Assembly (NCBI GenBank): GCA_002633005.1
Contig: NMRA01000163.1
Coordinates: 218,071 to 282,070 of the forward strand
DNA length: 64,000 nucleotides
Source: Phoronis australis
Taxonomy: Eukaryota > Phoronida > Phoronidae
Reading direction: 5' to 3'
The first letter of the stretch is position 1. Every line of letters begins with the position of its first letter. The notes beneath the pieces were generated by a model that ran no database searches, was not told the origin of the DNA, and saw only the letters and a program-made list of their open reading frames with translations. The translations under genes and the position numbers were made by a program. Below, piece after piece: positions 34,100 through 46,649 of this stretch.

Positions 34100-37000
34100 T
34101 CAGGAGCAACACTTAGTCTTTGGTTGGTCATAAGTTCCACTTTCCATTCTGTTATCAAATAGGTTCTGCTCGTCCATGAAAGGTTGAGAATGTCGTCGCT
34201 TTTCTAAAAGTTTTGCGGCGATTGTTTGGAAAACATCCTCCACTCCATCCCCTAAGATATACAGAAACACATTTAAGTACATAAATAAGAAAATACTGAT
34301 TGAACACACTTAAGTTCCTCCCCTTTATTCAAATCTGGTTACTTTTTACACGTACTTCCACACTGAGTTTGTATAGACATTAGTACGCTAAATATATTTG
34401 TTTAAAATATGAATTTTAGTAGAATAACCACGATGTGCACATGTACACAAATGATAGCCAAAACACGGATCAACGTTTGCAAATTAATAGGTAATTTGTG
34501 CTTTTGTTACTTCGTGCCGACACCTGCCTGTTTTTGCGGATGACATAAAAATACATTCACAATTATAAATATCCGCGAAATCTTGAGCTGACTGAGAGCT
34601 GACTTCGGAGGGCAAATCCGTCTTATTCCCCACAAGAATCTTCAAGGCTGAAATCATAAATACAACATTACAATTAATTTTCTGTAAATACAGCGTTTAT
34701 AGGTACATCTACGCGCAGCAATTCGTTGCATGAAGTCCAAGACAATGCTTATTCTGTCACTTGCAGATTGTTAAGCAGGATTTTGCCACATTAATAACCA
34801 TTTACTTGGATCCGGTCAGGTTGTCATATGCGATATTTTTAGCCGAAAAAGCGTAATACTGTCTTGTAATACAGGGTATCAAAAGCTAAGCCAAGTGACC
34901 ATTTCTGGTTTTGTTAAATTCTTTCTGCTTCCCTTTCTCCTAAATTTCCCCCCTTGCCGAACTATGTTTGAGCAGAGACACGAAATGTCGTCCATTTCTA
35001 CGATACATGTATGTTATTCGGAAGTTCTTGGACCAGGCGGTCTCGCCACCTGGTGACAGCATTACTCGTCTTGAGTCTGCTAATATACCGTAATCGTTCG
35101 GGTTAACGCCCTGGGCGGTTCAATGGGCGAATCCAAAAAATCGGGACAGGGCGGTTAACCGAGCAGTGGGCGGTTAAATAGAAAATCCACCTAAAGTAGG
35201 GGATGGGCGGTTAACTGACCATGGGCGTTAACCCGAACGATTACGGTATATAAATACAATAAGTGATCAAAGTTCTCAAATTTTTGAATTCCGTACTTTA
35301 CAGCTGATAACAAATAACACATCTGGCGATAGTTGTCAGCCTTTGAAAATAGAAAAATAAAACGTGCAATTAGACTTTGACAATGACTATAAAATTGAAA
35401 ATAGAAAATTGGATCGATTTTCCTCGTTTTAGTTTTTGTTTTAGAGTCCCATACAACAAAACTTGACCAAGCAAACTTCCAAAAAACAATTGACAGATTG
35501 CGGATGCAAATGTAGATGCAACAGCAATCAATTAACATCATTCTATCAACAGCGTAACCATGAAAAATTAGGAACGCTAAGTTACCTGTCTCAGATAAGA
35601 ACATGTGTACATACATGTAATAAACTCGATTATATACAGATGGCGCTGTGTGTGGTCTTAATATAATATAATTGGTCTTTCCTACAAGGCCCCTCAACTG
35701 TCCATATACGGTATTTCAACAGGTGAACAGCGATTAGTGACTATAATGAATAAATAACACTCGTTGTTATTCCGTGACCTGAACAAAAATAATATAGTAA
35801 CAATAACACACAAAGCTGCTATTTATTTGTAAACAATTCCCTTTCACAGACTGCTTGGGTAATTCGGTGTATAAATAGGCAATTTGAAACGTAATTGACA
35901 AGAGGTGGAAAACGGTTTCGCATATTAGTGTAAAGGTGTCTATGCTCAATTTGTTTGTGGAAGAAATGTGTAACTGTACGCGCGTTGTAGGACGGGATAC
36001 TCGGCATCTACACACTTCAGACATGCGCACGCTTTCAACACAGTTCGGTGTAATATTAAATTCGTGGTTATGTAATCATTGTCTTCATAAAGTACCAGGA
36101 CCCAAATTGTAACTGATGGAGGGATGCTTTTACTCCGAATGACAACAAATTAAGGAGAACGAATGGTACAGTACGTATGTGTGTCAGTGTGAGCGTGAAA
36201 TGGGTCAATCATGTCGACTTATCACGTTGTTGTTGAGCAATGTAAACTTCAATCCCCGTTGAAAACTAAAGGTTTATGCCCCTCGGCCACGGTGGGACAG
36301 AGCCAAATAACACGTTGTAATGTAACCTAACTGAAAAACGTCCAATTTTCTTGATGGAGAATATTATAAAAGCTGGTTGAATAACCTTAGCGTGGATGTC
36401 TAAAAGATATACGTAGGACCATGTAAAGAACAGCATCATCTTGGACGTTAGTGATCGGATTCAAATGAAACTTTGAGATACTATGCTTGATGCACAGTGG
36501 TCTAAAACTCTTGTAGGAAGTATTCTTAAAATCTTCCATCAATGATTATCATGAAAAAGCAAAGAATTTAAATAAAACGAAAACGGAGTGATTAATTAGA
36601 AAATTGTTAAAGCCGCGGTTTTGAAATTTCAACTTGAGTAGTATTTTACACAAAATTTGGTCATGTTTTTGATACCATTGTTTTGATAAATATATGAATG
36701 TACATTTTGATTTTTGCTGAATTTTACTGAAGACATGGTCATGTGAACCAATTAATGGCTGATTGGTATAAAGGTCAAACATCAAATTCTTCGGGCTTTT
36801 TATTTTCAGGAAATTTATACACATTTGGGTTAAAAATCGATACTTTTATAGACATTTGGCTACTAAAACACCTGCTAGTTGATAAGGATAACATTAACAG
36901 CTTTTGAAGGACGAAATTCTGCTTCGTGTTGTGCAGGAAATCGCGATCAATCATAAGACCGGACAAATATCGTAAAGGAGTAGCCACCCTAGCAACCAAT

Positions 37001-40000
37001 CTTTGTTCATGCGTTGAAATATATAATCAACTGATCTTCTTTGACCTATGTCGTAACTGCCCTTAAGTCTGATGGACTATGCCCATTGAGCTATAGTCCT
37101 AGACAACAGTTACTACATAGTTACGAGAGATTACAAGAATATTCCAAAGTCACTGCAATACCCTTACCGTTGGGCACGATATTATCAGAATCGTCAACCC
37201 ATGGCGGTAGGAGTTGAATCGACGACATGTTATCGACGCTATAAACGAACACTACGGCGTGTGCATGGCGGTAGTAGTTGGCGGTCATGGTGCGGAACCT
37301 CTCCACTCCTGCAGTGTCCCAAATATCTAACTGAAATACAGAGTATAGGTAATCATATATTCCTCGGAGACTCACAGTACCATAATTTGACACATACAAA
37401 GCACACGGTTGCAGCACCTAAATTCCCTAGCGGAAGTTGTCGCAAGGGGCCCCTCCGTTTCTACAATGCACAGGCGGATTTAGGGGGGGGGGGGGGCNTG
37501 CGGTGCTTCCACGCTTCTCGAGACATCCTAGATAAGCCGGGGACTATACATGTATAAACTCTATATCATATTGAAACCGTGTGCGAGCAGTATATGGGCA
37601 GCGCTTCTGACTTTCAAACTCCGTTGTCCTGGAAATACTTTAATTTGCACTGTACATTGCACGTCCATAACAATTCATAGTCACTTGCACGAGACGTGAG
37701 TCTTAAAGGAAAATGCCATTCGATTTAATTAGTCTTTTTTGCCGTCTTAATCGGTCTATATCCACATCGCCTCGCATACTGTCACCTTACCTTGCCAAGA
37801 CGTGTCGCGTTAACCTGTGAGGAAGGTGAGAAACGACGCTAGCGACGTCAGTGCTTCCTTTGCAGAGTGAATGCCGCTATGTTGCGGTGCATCGTTCTTG
37901 CTTGTCCGAACTATGCAGATGCGAGGAAAGCGGGTAAATCGTTTTTTTTTTCGACTTCTTCGAGAGTCCGAAATGCTTAGGAAGTGGCTCGAGGTAGTGA
38001 AGAATGAAAAGTACGCTGTAAATAGCAAGTATGAGGCCGTGAAACATCTCCGTGTCTGTGGCCTGCAGTCGTCGACAGTGCCTGACGAATCCCGCTTACC
38101 AAATAACTATCCATACGTTCCGTTGTCGGAGCTTGTTCACGGCGCCTCTCTTGTATTTCATCATCACTGTAGTTCTGTTCGAACTGATAGCCTGTGAAAC
38201 TTAACGATCTACCTGCGAAGTCTTCGATGAGCTCTTGTCTAATTTGGGATTGCTAGTTGCCATGTTGGCGTTTATTACTGAGCATTCTGTTTCAAAATGA
38301 ATTATTCTCACCCTATCCAATACTTATATAGAACTGAAACAAAGTCTGTCTCATTAGATGCAATGTGTAATGCCCTTGGAGTGTTCGTGAGTGCAAATGA
38401 TTTGAGAAGCCTGCAATGAATAAACCACTACGTTACCGGCTTTAGGTGCAATAAAACTAATTGGGCGGGACAGCGTGACCGAGGCTGTGTGAGCTCATGC
38501 TAATTTAGTGTTTGCTGACAGAAACAGTTGTGAAACAACTCGATTTCCATCCCACGGCCAGGTGTTAGGGGATTCTTTATTTACATTTACATTATTCAAA
38601 TAACGATTGTCAATGTACAAATTGTGCCCCGATGGTGATGTGGTTGAAATCGGAACCTGAAATCGCGGCCCTCGACGAGTAAGTAGATTTGCAAATTGCA
38701 GTACGTGGCTAATTCACCAACATAATCACGTGCGCATTACTTTGGCTCACTAGTATAGTATTTTCTTGACTGGAAGTTTAGTTTCCAACTTTGGCTAGTT
38801 AATGTTGGTGATGTCTGATTGGCTTCCGAGCCACTGGCCGGAATAACGAGTCACTATCCGGCTGCGACGGGCCTGATCGGGCTTCGAGCCACTGGCCAGG
38901 ATAACAAGCGTTTTGTGTTTAGAATCCAAAAAATCACAAGTCTAAACAACACAGATATAGCTTCTCCTGCCTTGTATTTCACGGCAAAATACTTTATCTC
39001 CGAACAGACCCCAAACTGGCTGCGGACCACGTTATTGGCTTGCCGAACTTTGTAGGCTACGGTGTGTCCAAATACCAATAAATCCGTAACAGCGAAATAA
39101 AACACCAAGTGTTTATAAGAACTTGGTGTATTTTTAAGGGTTTTACATCGAAGTTTGATGATTTATTGGTGTTAAACGATGAATTCAAGCGATAAGCCGA
39201 CACCAGTAACCCGTGTTGTGAACTGCTGAACAGACTGCGTGTGAAACCAATTACGTCAATGGATTATTTCAACACCTCCGTCTGCCGTCATGTGTCAGGT
39301 AACGGGACCGTACGTGCCGTCATGGAGTAGAACTACTCGATCTAAATTGATACAAATTAGGTTGTTTTTGCGTAGCTTGCTTTTTTAAAAGGACAAGGTT
39401 TTATCACTTGCATAAAACAATGCTAAACCCTGTTTTATTGATTTCATCCATAACTGGCCCTGATCGACAACTATTGCCGGCACAAACAATACTTTTCATG
39501 AGAGATGGGAGTATTGCTATTACTATGTAGTTCCTCATAATGTCACAAAGTAAATCTTGTGGCCCGAGGAGAATCATATTTCTCCACAGCTGTCGATTTC
39601 AATCCTCTAGCAAGAACTCATCCGAAGCGCTAGAAATGCTTGCAAGGAGTTTTCAAATTTACTACAACGTTTGCTTGTTGATTACAGAATATCATTTATC
39701 TTCCAATTTTACGTGATCTAGTTAAAATCAAGCTCCAATGGTGAAACCGGTTTGTCCGTAAGAGGTCAGCTACATGTAAGGCTGAGTTTAGTCAAATAGA
39801 CACGTTTTTCATTGACAAAACTTGATACTGAACACATAGAGAATAGTTCTGATTATATGCATGCATACATTGCATCTTGACCCCGAACTTAAGGTCAAAG
39901 AGCGGGGGGCGCTTCAAGACAATTAACGAGACGAGAGCCATGATGCATTTTTAACTGGAGATTTGGCATGACCACAATATTATTTCCAACTCGTGACGCG

Positions 40001-41363
40001 TGATGTCCGGGCGAGTGGTAAAAACCCGTTACAAAGAATGCGTGGCTCACTGCCATAATGAAACGATCTGAAATCACATTTTTATTAATTTCGCTCGAAA
40101 ACTATCACGTATTCCCAACACGTGTACATGGTTTGTACGTTAAATTAGTTAACTGTCTAAACGCTCTCGGTCAGTTTAAGATTGCAATCGAGGAACTAAT
40201 CAGTTCATGCGATAAATACGATATCGCTGATATCATAGTTTTTGACCCGTGACAATGCCTATCAAACAGTAATAGTTGATAACCAGTATCGCATCAAGGT
40301 AACGGAACTCCTGTGTCACCAAGTCAGGTCACTGTTCTTCATCTCTTGAAACACTGCCCGATTATGATACAATATAATGCAGTATAGCCTTCAAATCCGT
40401 GACAATTAAAAAGTATTAGTTCGAATGTAACATCTAGACGTTTGGAGTTATGTAAACGTTTTTCTGCTAAGATGATAGTTTAGTGGCGGGCCGGAGATTG
40501 TCTTACTTCCGCAGATGTGAAACTTGTATATTCTGTTTTTATCAGTTACAAAGTCCGGAGAAAAAACGAGTGCATGTCTAAAAGATTTCAGGGGCGGATC
40601 CATGATTTTGAGTTAGGGAGGTCCAGGGCACTCGAGTATTAGCCAGGAATATGTCCGTCAGACATTTGCACCCCCGAACTGCCAAATGGAATCTGGGAGT
40701 GGGGCATGGCCCCCTTGGCCCCCTCTAAATCCGCCACTGGATTTAATATCACTTCAAAGACTTGGCATTCAACAGCCCGATACCTTGGCTGTCAGAAATG
40801 AACTCACCAGCGTTCTGAAAATTTCATACGTCTTCAATGAATTATAACGGCCAACCCGCAAGGCTGAACGTACATGGTAATGGTATGCACGTAGACAAAG
40901 AAAGTTCGTGTAATAAAAGTTTTGCCGTGCGAAGCCGGATGCTACGATCGAGATGAGCGCCTCAAGTGAGCGTAGAGTGAGGTGACAGCTCATGCCAATG
41001 ATAAAACTTAATAAATAACGATTCAAATTCATTATTTCTGCCCTCCGTATGTTATTTGGCGTCAGGTGTCAGGTCACCTGTGGCTCAGTTGAGGCAGACT
41101 GCCCAACGCCGGACCTATTAACCCAATATAGCACAAGTATGTCGTTCAGCTAACTAAAACTGAAAGTGACTGCTCACTAAGGTAACAAACCTTACCCTAA
41201 CCGGTGTATCCTTAACCATGTAATACTTCGAGCAGCTTTCCAGTCCGCACGTAGTCCGTGCTTTCTCATGAAAGAAGCCATCCTTTAAACGCAAAAACAG
41301 CGTAGTTTTTCCGACACCTGCTTCACCAAGAATTACAACCTTGTATTGCGGTCCCCGCGACAT
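34100..41363 (-). CDS. Rab-family small GTPase with Val in place of switch II Gln
   Basis: Complete four-exon model: 41363..41196, 37330..37168, 34647..34528, 34251..34100. It totals 603 bases and 200 residues, a typical Rab length. P-loop GEAGVGKT (13-20), DTAG (60-63 region), NKTD (118-121), MSSAKT (145-150) and the C-terminal prenylation signal KCCS are present. The protein should be geranylgeranylated and membrane-bound, acting in vesicle traffic. Switch II reads WDTAGVERFR, so the catalytic Gln is Val (codon GTG). In other GTPases such changes slow GTP hydrolysis. Exons 1 to 3 join through GT-AG introns. Exon 3 to 4 keeps frame only with a GC donor (CAG|GCAGGT), giving KTG-DGVEDVF as expected for Rabs. 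Subfamily could not be assigned. The start ATG is followed directly by SRGPQYKVVILG, a normal Rab N terminus. Confidence 0.93.
34526..34527 (-). promoter_or_regulatory. Non-canonical GC 5' splice site in the Rab gene
   Basis: On the minus strand exon 3 ends ACA-G at 34528 and the intron starts GCAGGT. The next exon starts after TTAG at 34251 with GG-GAT-GGA. Only this GC donor rejoins the frame as TGDGVEDVF. The nearby GT at 34523/34522 gives the wrong phase and an early run of unrelated residues. GC-AG introns are a known minority class spliced by the major spliceosome. Confidence 0.7.
35083..35251. mobile_element. 169-bp MITE with perfect 29-bp terminal inverted repeats
   Basis: Left arm 35083-35111 and right arm 35223-35251 are perfect reverse complements (outer part ATATACCGTAATCGTTCGGG). 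The interior repeats the decamer GGGCGGTTAA or close variants four to five times. It is noncoding and lies in intron 2 of the Rab gene. Perfect arms imply recent insertion or strong homogenisation. The transposase family is unknown; a TA target is possible from the flanks. Confidence 0.88.
37471..37500. repeat. CAGGCGGATT fragment with G homopolymer and one N
   Basis: A CAGGCGGATTTAG start resembles the ends of the short TIR elements at 4884 and 40589, followed by 14 G, then an ambiguous base at 37498. It is a partial element or a sequencing weak point in Rab intron 1. Confidence 0.4.
37707..39384 (+). mobile_element. Kolobok/T2-type DNA transposon, non-autonomous, copy 3
   Basis: A 1678-bp element between TTAA repeats (37703-37706 and 39385-39388), in intron 1 of the Rab gene and antisense to it. 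Left end AGGAAAATGCCATTC is more diverged than in copies 1 and 2. In this copy the first THAP-like segment has no stop: MLRCIVLACPNYADARKAGK (from 37879). It then shifts frame at a T homopolymer into LLRESEMLRKWLEVVKNE and VCGLQS. No catalytic transposase region is present. Confidence 0.88.
40589..40739. mobile_element. Short TIR element, CAGGGGCGGATCC...CCGCCACTG
   Basis: A 151-bp element with ends CAGGGGCGGATCC and AAATCCGCCACTG, inverted relative to the copy at 4884-5025. A 5-bp direct repeat GATTT flanks it (40584-40588 and 40740-40744), consistent with a target-site duplication. It sits in Rab intron 1. The interior is C/G-rich and noncoding. Confidence 0.7.
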
Positions 41364-41986
41364 TGTTTAGTGGACGAATGTACATGTAGGTCAGTGTTTT
41401 CCTTCACGCCCGCGACGACCACAACCGCTTCTCCAGGACCTTGAAGACCGCGACACTTCCATAGAGCCCGTTCACAGCAGCTATCAATGCACTGCTTCGA
41501 ACAAATGACTACTCATGATTTAAGACTGCGAGAAATGACCTATTGCAAGAAGGGGTCAAGTTGACGAGGTGTTCAACTTCCCGGTTCGTAGCTCCACATA
41601 AGCGAAGCTATTTTGTTGTTTCATAAAACGACATGTAGAGATACAATGAGGGAGCAGCACTAGCCAATCACGCCACAGCAACCGAGACCTCTCTCGATGC
41701 TGAAAAGACCTCTCTCGATGCTTGAACCTAGTGTCTCGTTCCAGCTGACTAACCGTAGTAGCGCTCTATACGCAATATTTAGCGACCTCACCTTTGGTCG
41801 TTTCAAGGTCATCCCTTCTGTAAACAATGAATAGAAACAACTCAGTCGGCAGCCTCGGCAACTGTCAGAGTCGGTCAACGGCATGTCAACACCCGCAAAT
41901 GTCAGATGCAACAATGTTAAGACAAACAAAATACAAAAAATAACGAAGCAATTATGAGCGAACAAGTGCACAGCTCAGTAATTTTA

Positions 41987-42048
41987 ATTCACAGCAGTTA
42001 TCAATAGCCAGCTATTAAAATAGCTGACTATTGATAACTGCTGTGAAT
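41987..42048. repeat. 62-bp near-perfect hairpin
   Basis: Arms 41987-42016 and 42019-42048 pair over 30 bases with one mismatch and a 2-base centre (outer part ATTCACAGCAGTTATCAATA). It is too tight for a normal transposon. It could be a foldback remnant, a precursor-like RNA stem, or a cruciform-prone site. No gene contains it. Confidence 0.93.
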
Positions 42049-44204
42049 GACTGCATTACTGGCGCGGAGATGTGGGTTCGGGGGATTCATACGAATCAAT
42101 CAATCAATACCAAATGTATTTCAATTCCTGGCCCAAAAAGTGGCCAATTCCAATACTTGACTAAAAATGACTCATTGCAATACTTAGACAGAATAAACCT
42201 TGAAGAACCCCACTGAAAGAGCAACAAAACTTTGTGATAGCACAACAGTAGAGGGTGATGGTTTGAGAGAGGGACCAGGAGTGAGATTCATTACAGTGAT
42301 CTCACGATTCCATTTCACAGTTGCTGAAAAGTGTTTAGCCAGGTACTCATATAAAAGCCCTAGTCGCACTCTAGGAATAACTTAGAAATTATCTCAGTAA
42401 CTAGCAGTTGTGAGCATATTCTCGGAGACTTTGTACTTTTGCTCCGTCACTGGTGAGATTTGATTATCTTTCAAAAAAGTTGTGAGGAGCGTAAAACTTT
42501 AAGGTGGCATTTTAAACTCACGTTTCATGAAAAGACCCAGGGTCAAATTGAATATCGTACTTCTCCGATACTCAAAGGTTGGTTACCGTACGCAATGCAC
42601 AATGGGGGATGTTTTTGAGTGAAAAGGTTTCGAAATTAGGAAATTAAAAAGCGGATAAATATGAAATAAAAATTGGTGAAAGAGCATCCTTCCGTAGCCG
42701 CATCTTTCAAGTTACATGTATGCAGCGTAACTCGCTTGATCCATATCATAGGAATTTTTTGCTTTTTCATTACAAGATGTTTTTTTCGACATCTCACATT
42801 TATTTCCGAAACTTGTTCGACAAATCATTTAATGAGGTTTTCGACTGCAGTTAGTAGAGCGCCGCGCAAAGAATTGCCAAAAGTTATCGTAAGAAAATGA
42901 CCTTCGTCAGTCAGGTCAACAGCACCATCCCTCGCATGTGATTTACGAGGTTTTCGAGATATGAAACAATTACCGTCTCCACAGAGTTAAGACCATAATC
43001 CAAGTGATCAACTCGCTCAAGATTATTAGTTTCTATGGAGCTGAGTTACCATCGATTGGTAACAGTCGGGTTCATTTTTTTTCGACTTTGAACTGCAAAA
43101 TGAAAGTGACTCGACCGCAGGTTTATACTCGGTCATATGGTTATCAATGTGTATGCATAGGCCTACCTATAATATGTATTAATGTATATGCATATGAATC
43201 ACAATACAGCGAGATAGGGAGAAACTCTGAAGCGAGTAAGGCGTGCCTGAAGCCATGGCGATAGTTAAGGACGCAAAGTTTAACTGTATTTTGTGCGTAT
43301 TCGTGAGCGAAAGGAATGCGATCTTACTTAGTGGTATTCAGAAGATTGGACTGCATGTCTGATTAAAACATGACATAATCGAACAAATAAGATGGATTTG
43401 TCAGCTGGGAAAGAAACGATAATAACTGACCATGGCCACGGCACATAGTTTTCCATGCAAGTGCGATCAATCCTTCGACAACAACTCAGCTGGGACTACT
43501 AAATGTTTTGACGAAACCACTGAAATGAGAGACTAACAGAATTCAGGGATTGAACTGGATAAAGACAAATGTTCAGTGTTGACTTTGTGCAGTAGAAAAG
43601 CACTAGTTGCAATTCGGGAAAGTATTCTCAAGGGCTCAAATTATCCTGCCGTGTTTACACACACCAACAAACACAAGCGACATTGGCAGAGTGCAGTTAT
43701 GAGAAAATTGGCGTTAAATGGTTCACTTTTCTCAGAGGACGACAGCGTGAATAATGTATGTGGGCACATAACTAGGCCGGTGTAGCCACCCGATGAGTGC
43801 TTTTACCAACCAGGATGTTCGGCTGCTGTTCAGAGCAGTAACTGAAAAGAACATGAAAGAGAGATCGGAAAATGACTTCAAGCGTCCATCCACTGCGCCG
43901 GTATGTAAGCTCGATGCATTTTTGACAAGGGTCATAATATTCAAAACCAGCATTCCATCATGCCATCATTTCGACTATAAAAACTAGTTAAAAAGTCATT
44001 TCGTAAATCTACATGTACATCGCGCATTTCCATTGTCGTGTTTCAGACGCATTCACGTTACCGAGGAGACTTCGCGTCCAAACATTGCCCCCAGGAGTTC
44101 TTTTCTACAGCAGCCTGGGACTATTCAGAAACTGGTATGGCCGCTCGCACCGCCCTCATTCAGTCATGAGATTTTTAAGCGCAGACCAGGGTAGAATTCA
44201 TTAG

Positions 44205-44470
44205 CTGTCTCACGGCCGGAAAAATCTAGCCAAAATCACCTGTTCTCATTTAAAATACACGGCAATAATCTCACTTAATCTCGAGGAGGCTTATTTTTTA
44301 GCTAAGCCCTTGTGTTACTGAACTCTACACTGGGTATAGTTCGTCTCGCGTCTGGCCAAAATCAGGACTGGTGCTCCTATGAAAAATACACGGCAATATC
44401 TCGCGATATCTTGCTTTTCTAGCGAAGTACTATCCTTATTAAACTCTACCCCGGATATTCCATGCTTTAT
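44205..44470 (+). repeat. Diverged tandem duplication (~140-bp unit)
   Basis: Two adjacent units share the order GGCC..AAAATCA, CTCATTTAAAATACACGGCAATA-like (second at about 44380), TCTCG, TAGC.AAG, and AAACTCTAC.C..GGATAT. Identity is moderate. No coding potential. Confidence 0.5.
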
Positions 44471-46118
44471 TAACATATAGATTATGTAAGTTTATGAAGC
44501 TGACTTGGCTTGTATGTTCATAGAGCTTTCACTGCAGTCATAAGCTCATCCCAACAACTCCTTGCTTTTGTGGTCACTCAGTACTAGGTGGAACCAATAT
44601 GGTGCCTACGTATCTCAGTATGCTATTATCGGACAAACTGCTGACATCAGGCACAACCCACGCTGAAAACAATTCCTTTGTGCATAGGATCCATGCCTTG
44701 AAATTATGATTTGAGACGTCAAAAACCTGATAGACAAATATTCTATTAATATACAACCTCATTGATATGAACAGCTAGCGGAAGGTTTCACTTTGTCGGC
44801 AACTTGACTACTATAATAAAAGTCTGACGACGATTCTGTTAAATCGTCGAATTAAATGTTTTAAATGTTATTGGAGTTTCCATGTGTACCAGAAATGCCA
44901 TTGAAACAACACCGAAAAAGCCCTCATTATGGCTTTTCCAAACGTTATTTCCAGTAGGGGCTCTTTCAGAACCTTGTTGAATGACTAAATTGCATTATTC
45001 AGAGTGTTTCGCTCTCAGTGATACAGAATTCAACCTGCTCACCAGCTATTTTTGCGGTTTGGTGTAAAGATTTTGAATTTCTGTTGATGTCAGAGCGATT
45101 TTGTTTTAGTTTCAAATTTCGAAAAAAAAACGATCAGTCAGCTTGTCGTCACATCTTCGATTTTAAACCCACAAGGCAAAGCACGCCTCCTTACACTGTT
45201 GTTGGTATGGAAAGACATAGATGAATCCGGCACTTTTTCCTTAAGTGGAAAATGTGACCTTTGACCTTTGATCTAAACCAAACAATGATGACTTCAAGCT
45301 GCAGCCAGTCCGATTGAGAGGCAATTGATGCAAATCTCAACTGTTTCAAATTAGTTATAAAGGTATCGTAGTATTCAAACATACTCTAAAATGCCATTGG
45401 AATTATTTTGGGAAAATTGATTTCTTCCCTAGGCTGGCTTGCCTCATCCTTTAATGCCCATCTTGTCAATCAGCTCTTTGGTGAATGGCTGTGGGACATT
45501 AGAAACTCTGTGGTGACTACAGAGTGTTTCCTTTGAGCGTATTTCAAAAATCTTGAATTATGTGATTCTTCTGGATTTTCCCTCACAGGCGAAAGTGAAG
45601 AAAGTGAATAACTTTGTAGCAGACGTTGCAAGGTGATACTTTCGTCACGAATTGTTTAGAAGATATCTTTGACGTGTTTTCCGGGTTCCGTTGAAGAGGT
45701 ATACTACAGTTATGACGAAGACGGGGATGCTCTGACCGTAATAATGTTGGTAGGGGCGGAGAATGGGACCTTGATGCCGTCTAAATTCACCTAACTATAA
45801 ATTCAAGTGCTAATCTGTGAAAACAACCGGGATACAAGAGCGCTGTCTCGTTTCCTGATAGATCTATGTTCTAGGTTAATGCTGGTTTGCACCCGTCTTC
45901 TGTCAAAAACTACGTTTAATTAATATATTTATGACATTTTTATGAGAGGGCAGATAAGAAGCCATAAAACAGATAAGCGGCATGAAACGAGCCTTCGTAC
46001 AGGCTTCCTAGCAGCATGTAAAAGTACCTTTCATAGCTGGTTACAGGTCTTCTTACAAGCACGTCTCTTTGAACGCCAAACTATTTTTCCGCAATCTAAA
46101 CTTTCAACAACAACTTCT

Positions 46119-46437
46119 TGTATTGCCGTGCAACACGTCTAGTCCCGCTGTCTGATTCGAACACGAGAAGCCCAACACTCATATAGGCCTACAACACCAA
46201 AAGGAGGCAACTTTTTAGACAATCACAGGCATTTATTCTCTACCTCGACCTTTCTTTGCCATCTAAGGAGTGACCTAAATGCTAGGAAATGCAACAGAAC
46301 CCACCAGAAAGCCATAGGTAAGAAAATAACAAAAAAGTAACACAGTAGGATGTCAAGCAATAGACACACATGTGTGCAACTGAAAAGAGAAGACTACAGA
46401 GACACCTACCGAACAGCAGACGGAACTAAAATAATTT
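46119..46437 (+). repeat. Left arm of a 1.4-kb inverted repeat
   Basis: The reverse complement of 47233-47546 matches this arm along nearly its full length, with shared blocks AACACGTCTAGTCCCGCTGT, ACACAGTAGGATGTCAAGCA and AGACTACAGAGACACCTACC-like sequence. About 800 bp separate the arms, and the Penelope-like relic lies between them. Confidence 0.85.
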
Positions 46438-46649
46438 AAGGATTTTAATCTGACCTGTGTCACTTGGGAATGTATTAAACGGTGTCATGTTTTGATAATT
46501 AGAGCCTCCCAGATTTCTAATTCGTCAAAAATCAATTTACCTTTAATTACAAACGAGATGAAAATGTCTTTTGGAAAATCATTCGTGATAACGGAAAGAC
46601 TGTATCTCCAGGCGACCGGTTAAAACTTATAAGGTATTATCAAAATAAG

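Noticed and set aside
35191-35697. Minus-strand 168-residue open frame
   Set aside because: It runs into the perfect-arm MITE and has no similarity or codon bias that suggests coding; it lies in a Rab intron.
46119-46160. Possible hammerhead core in the Penelope-associated inverted arm
   Set aside because: CTGATTCGAACACGAG lacks the CTGATGAG and CGAAA elements needed.
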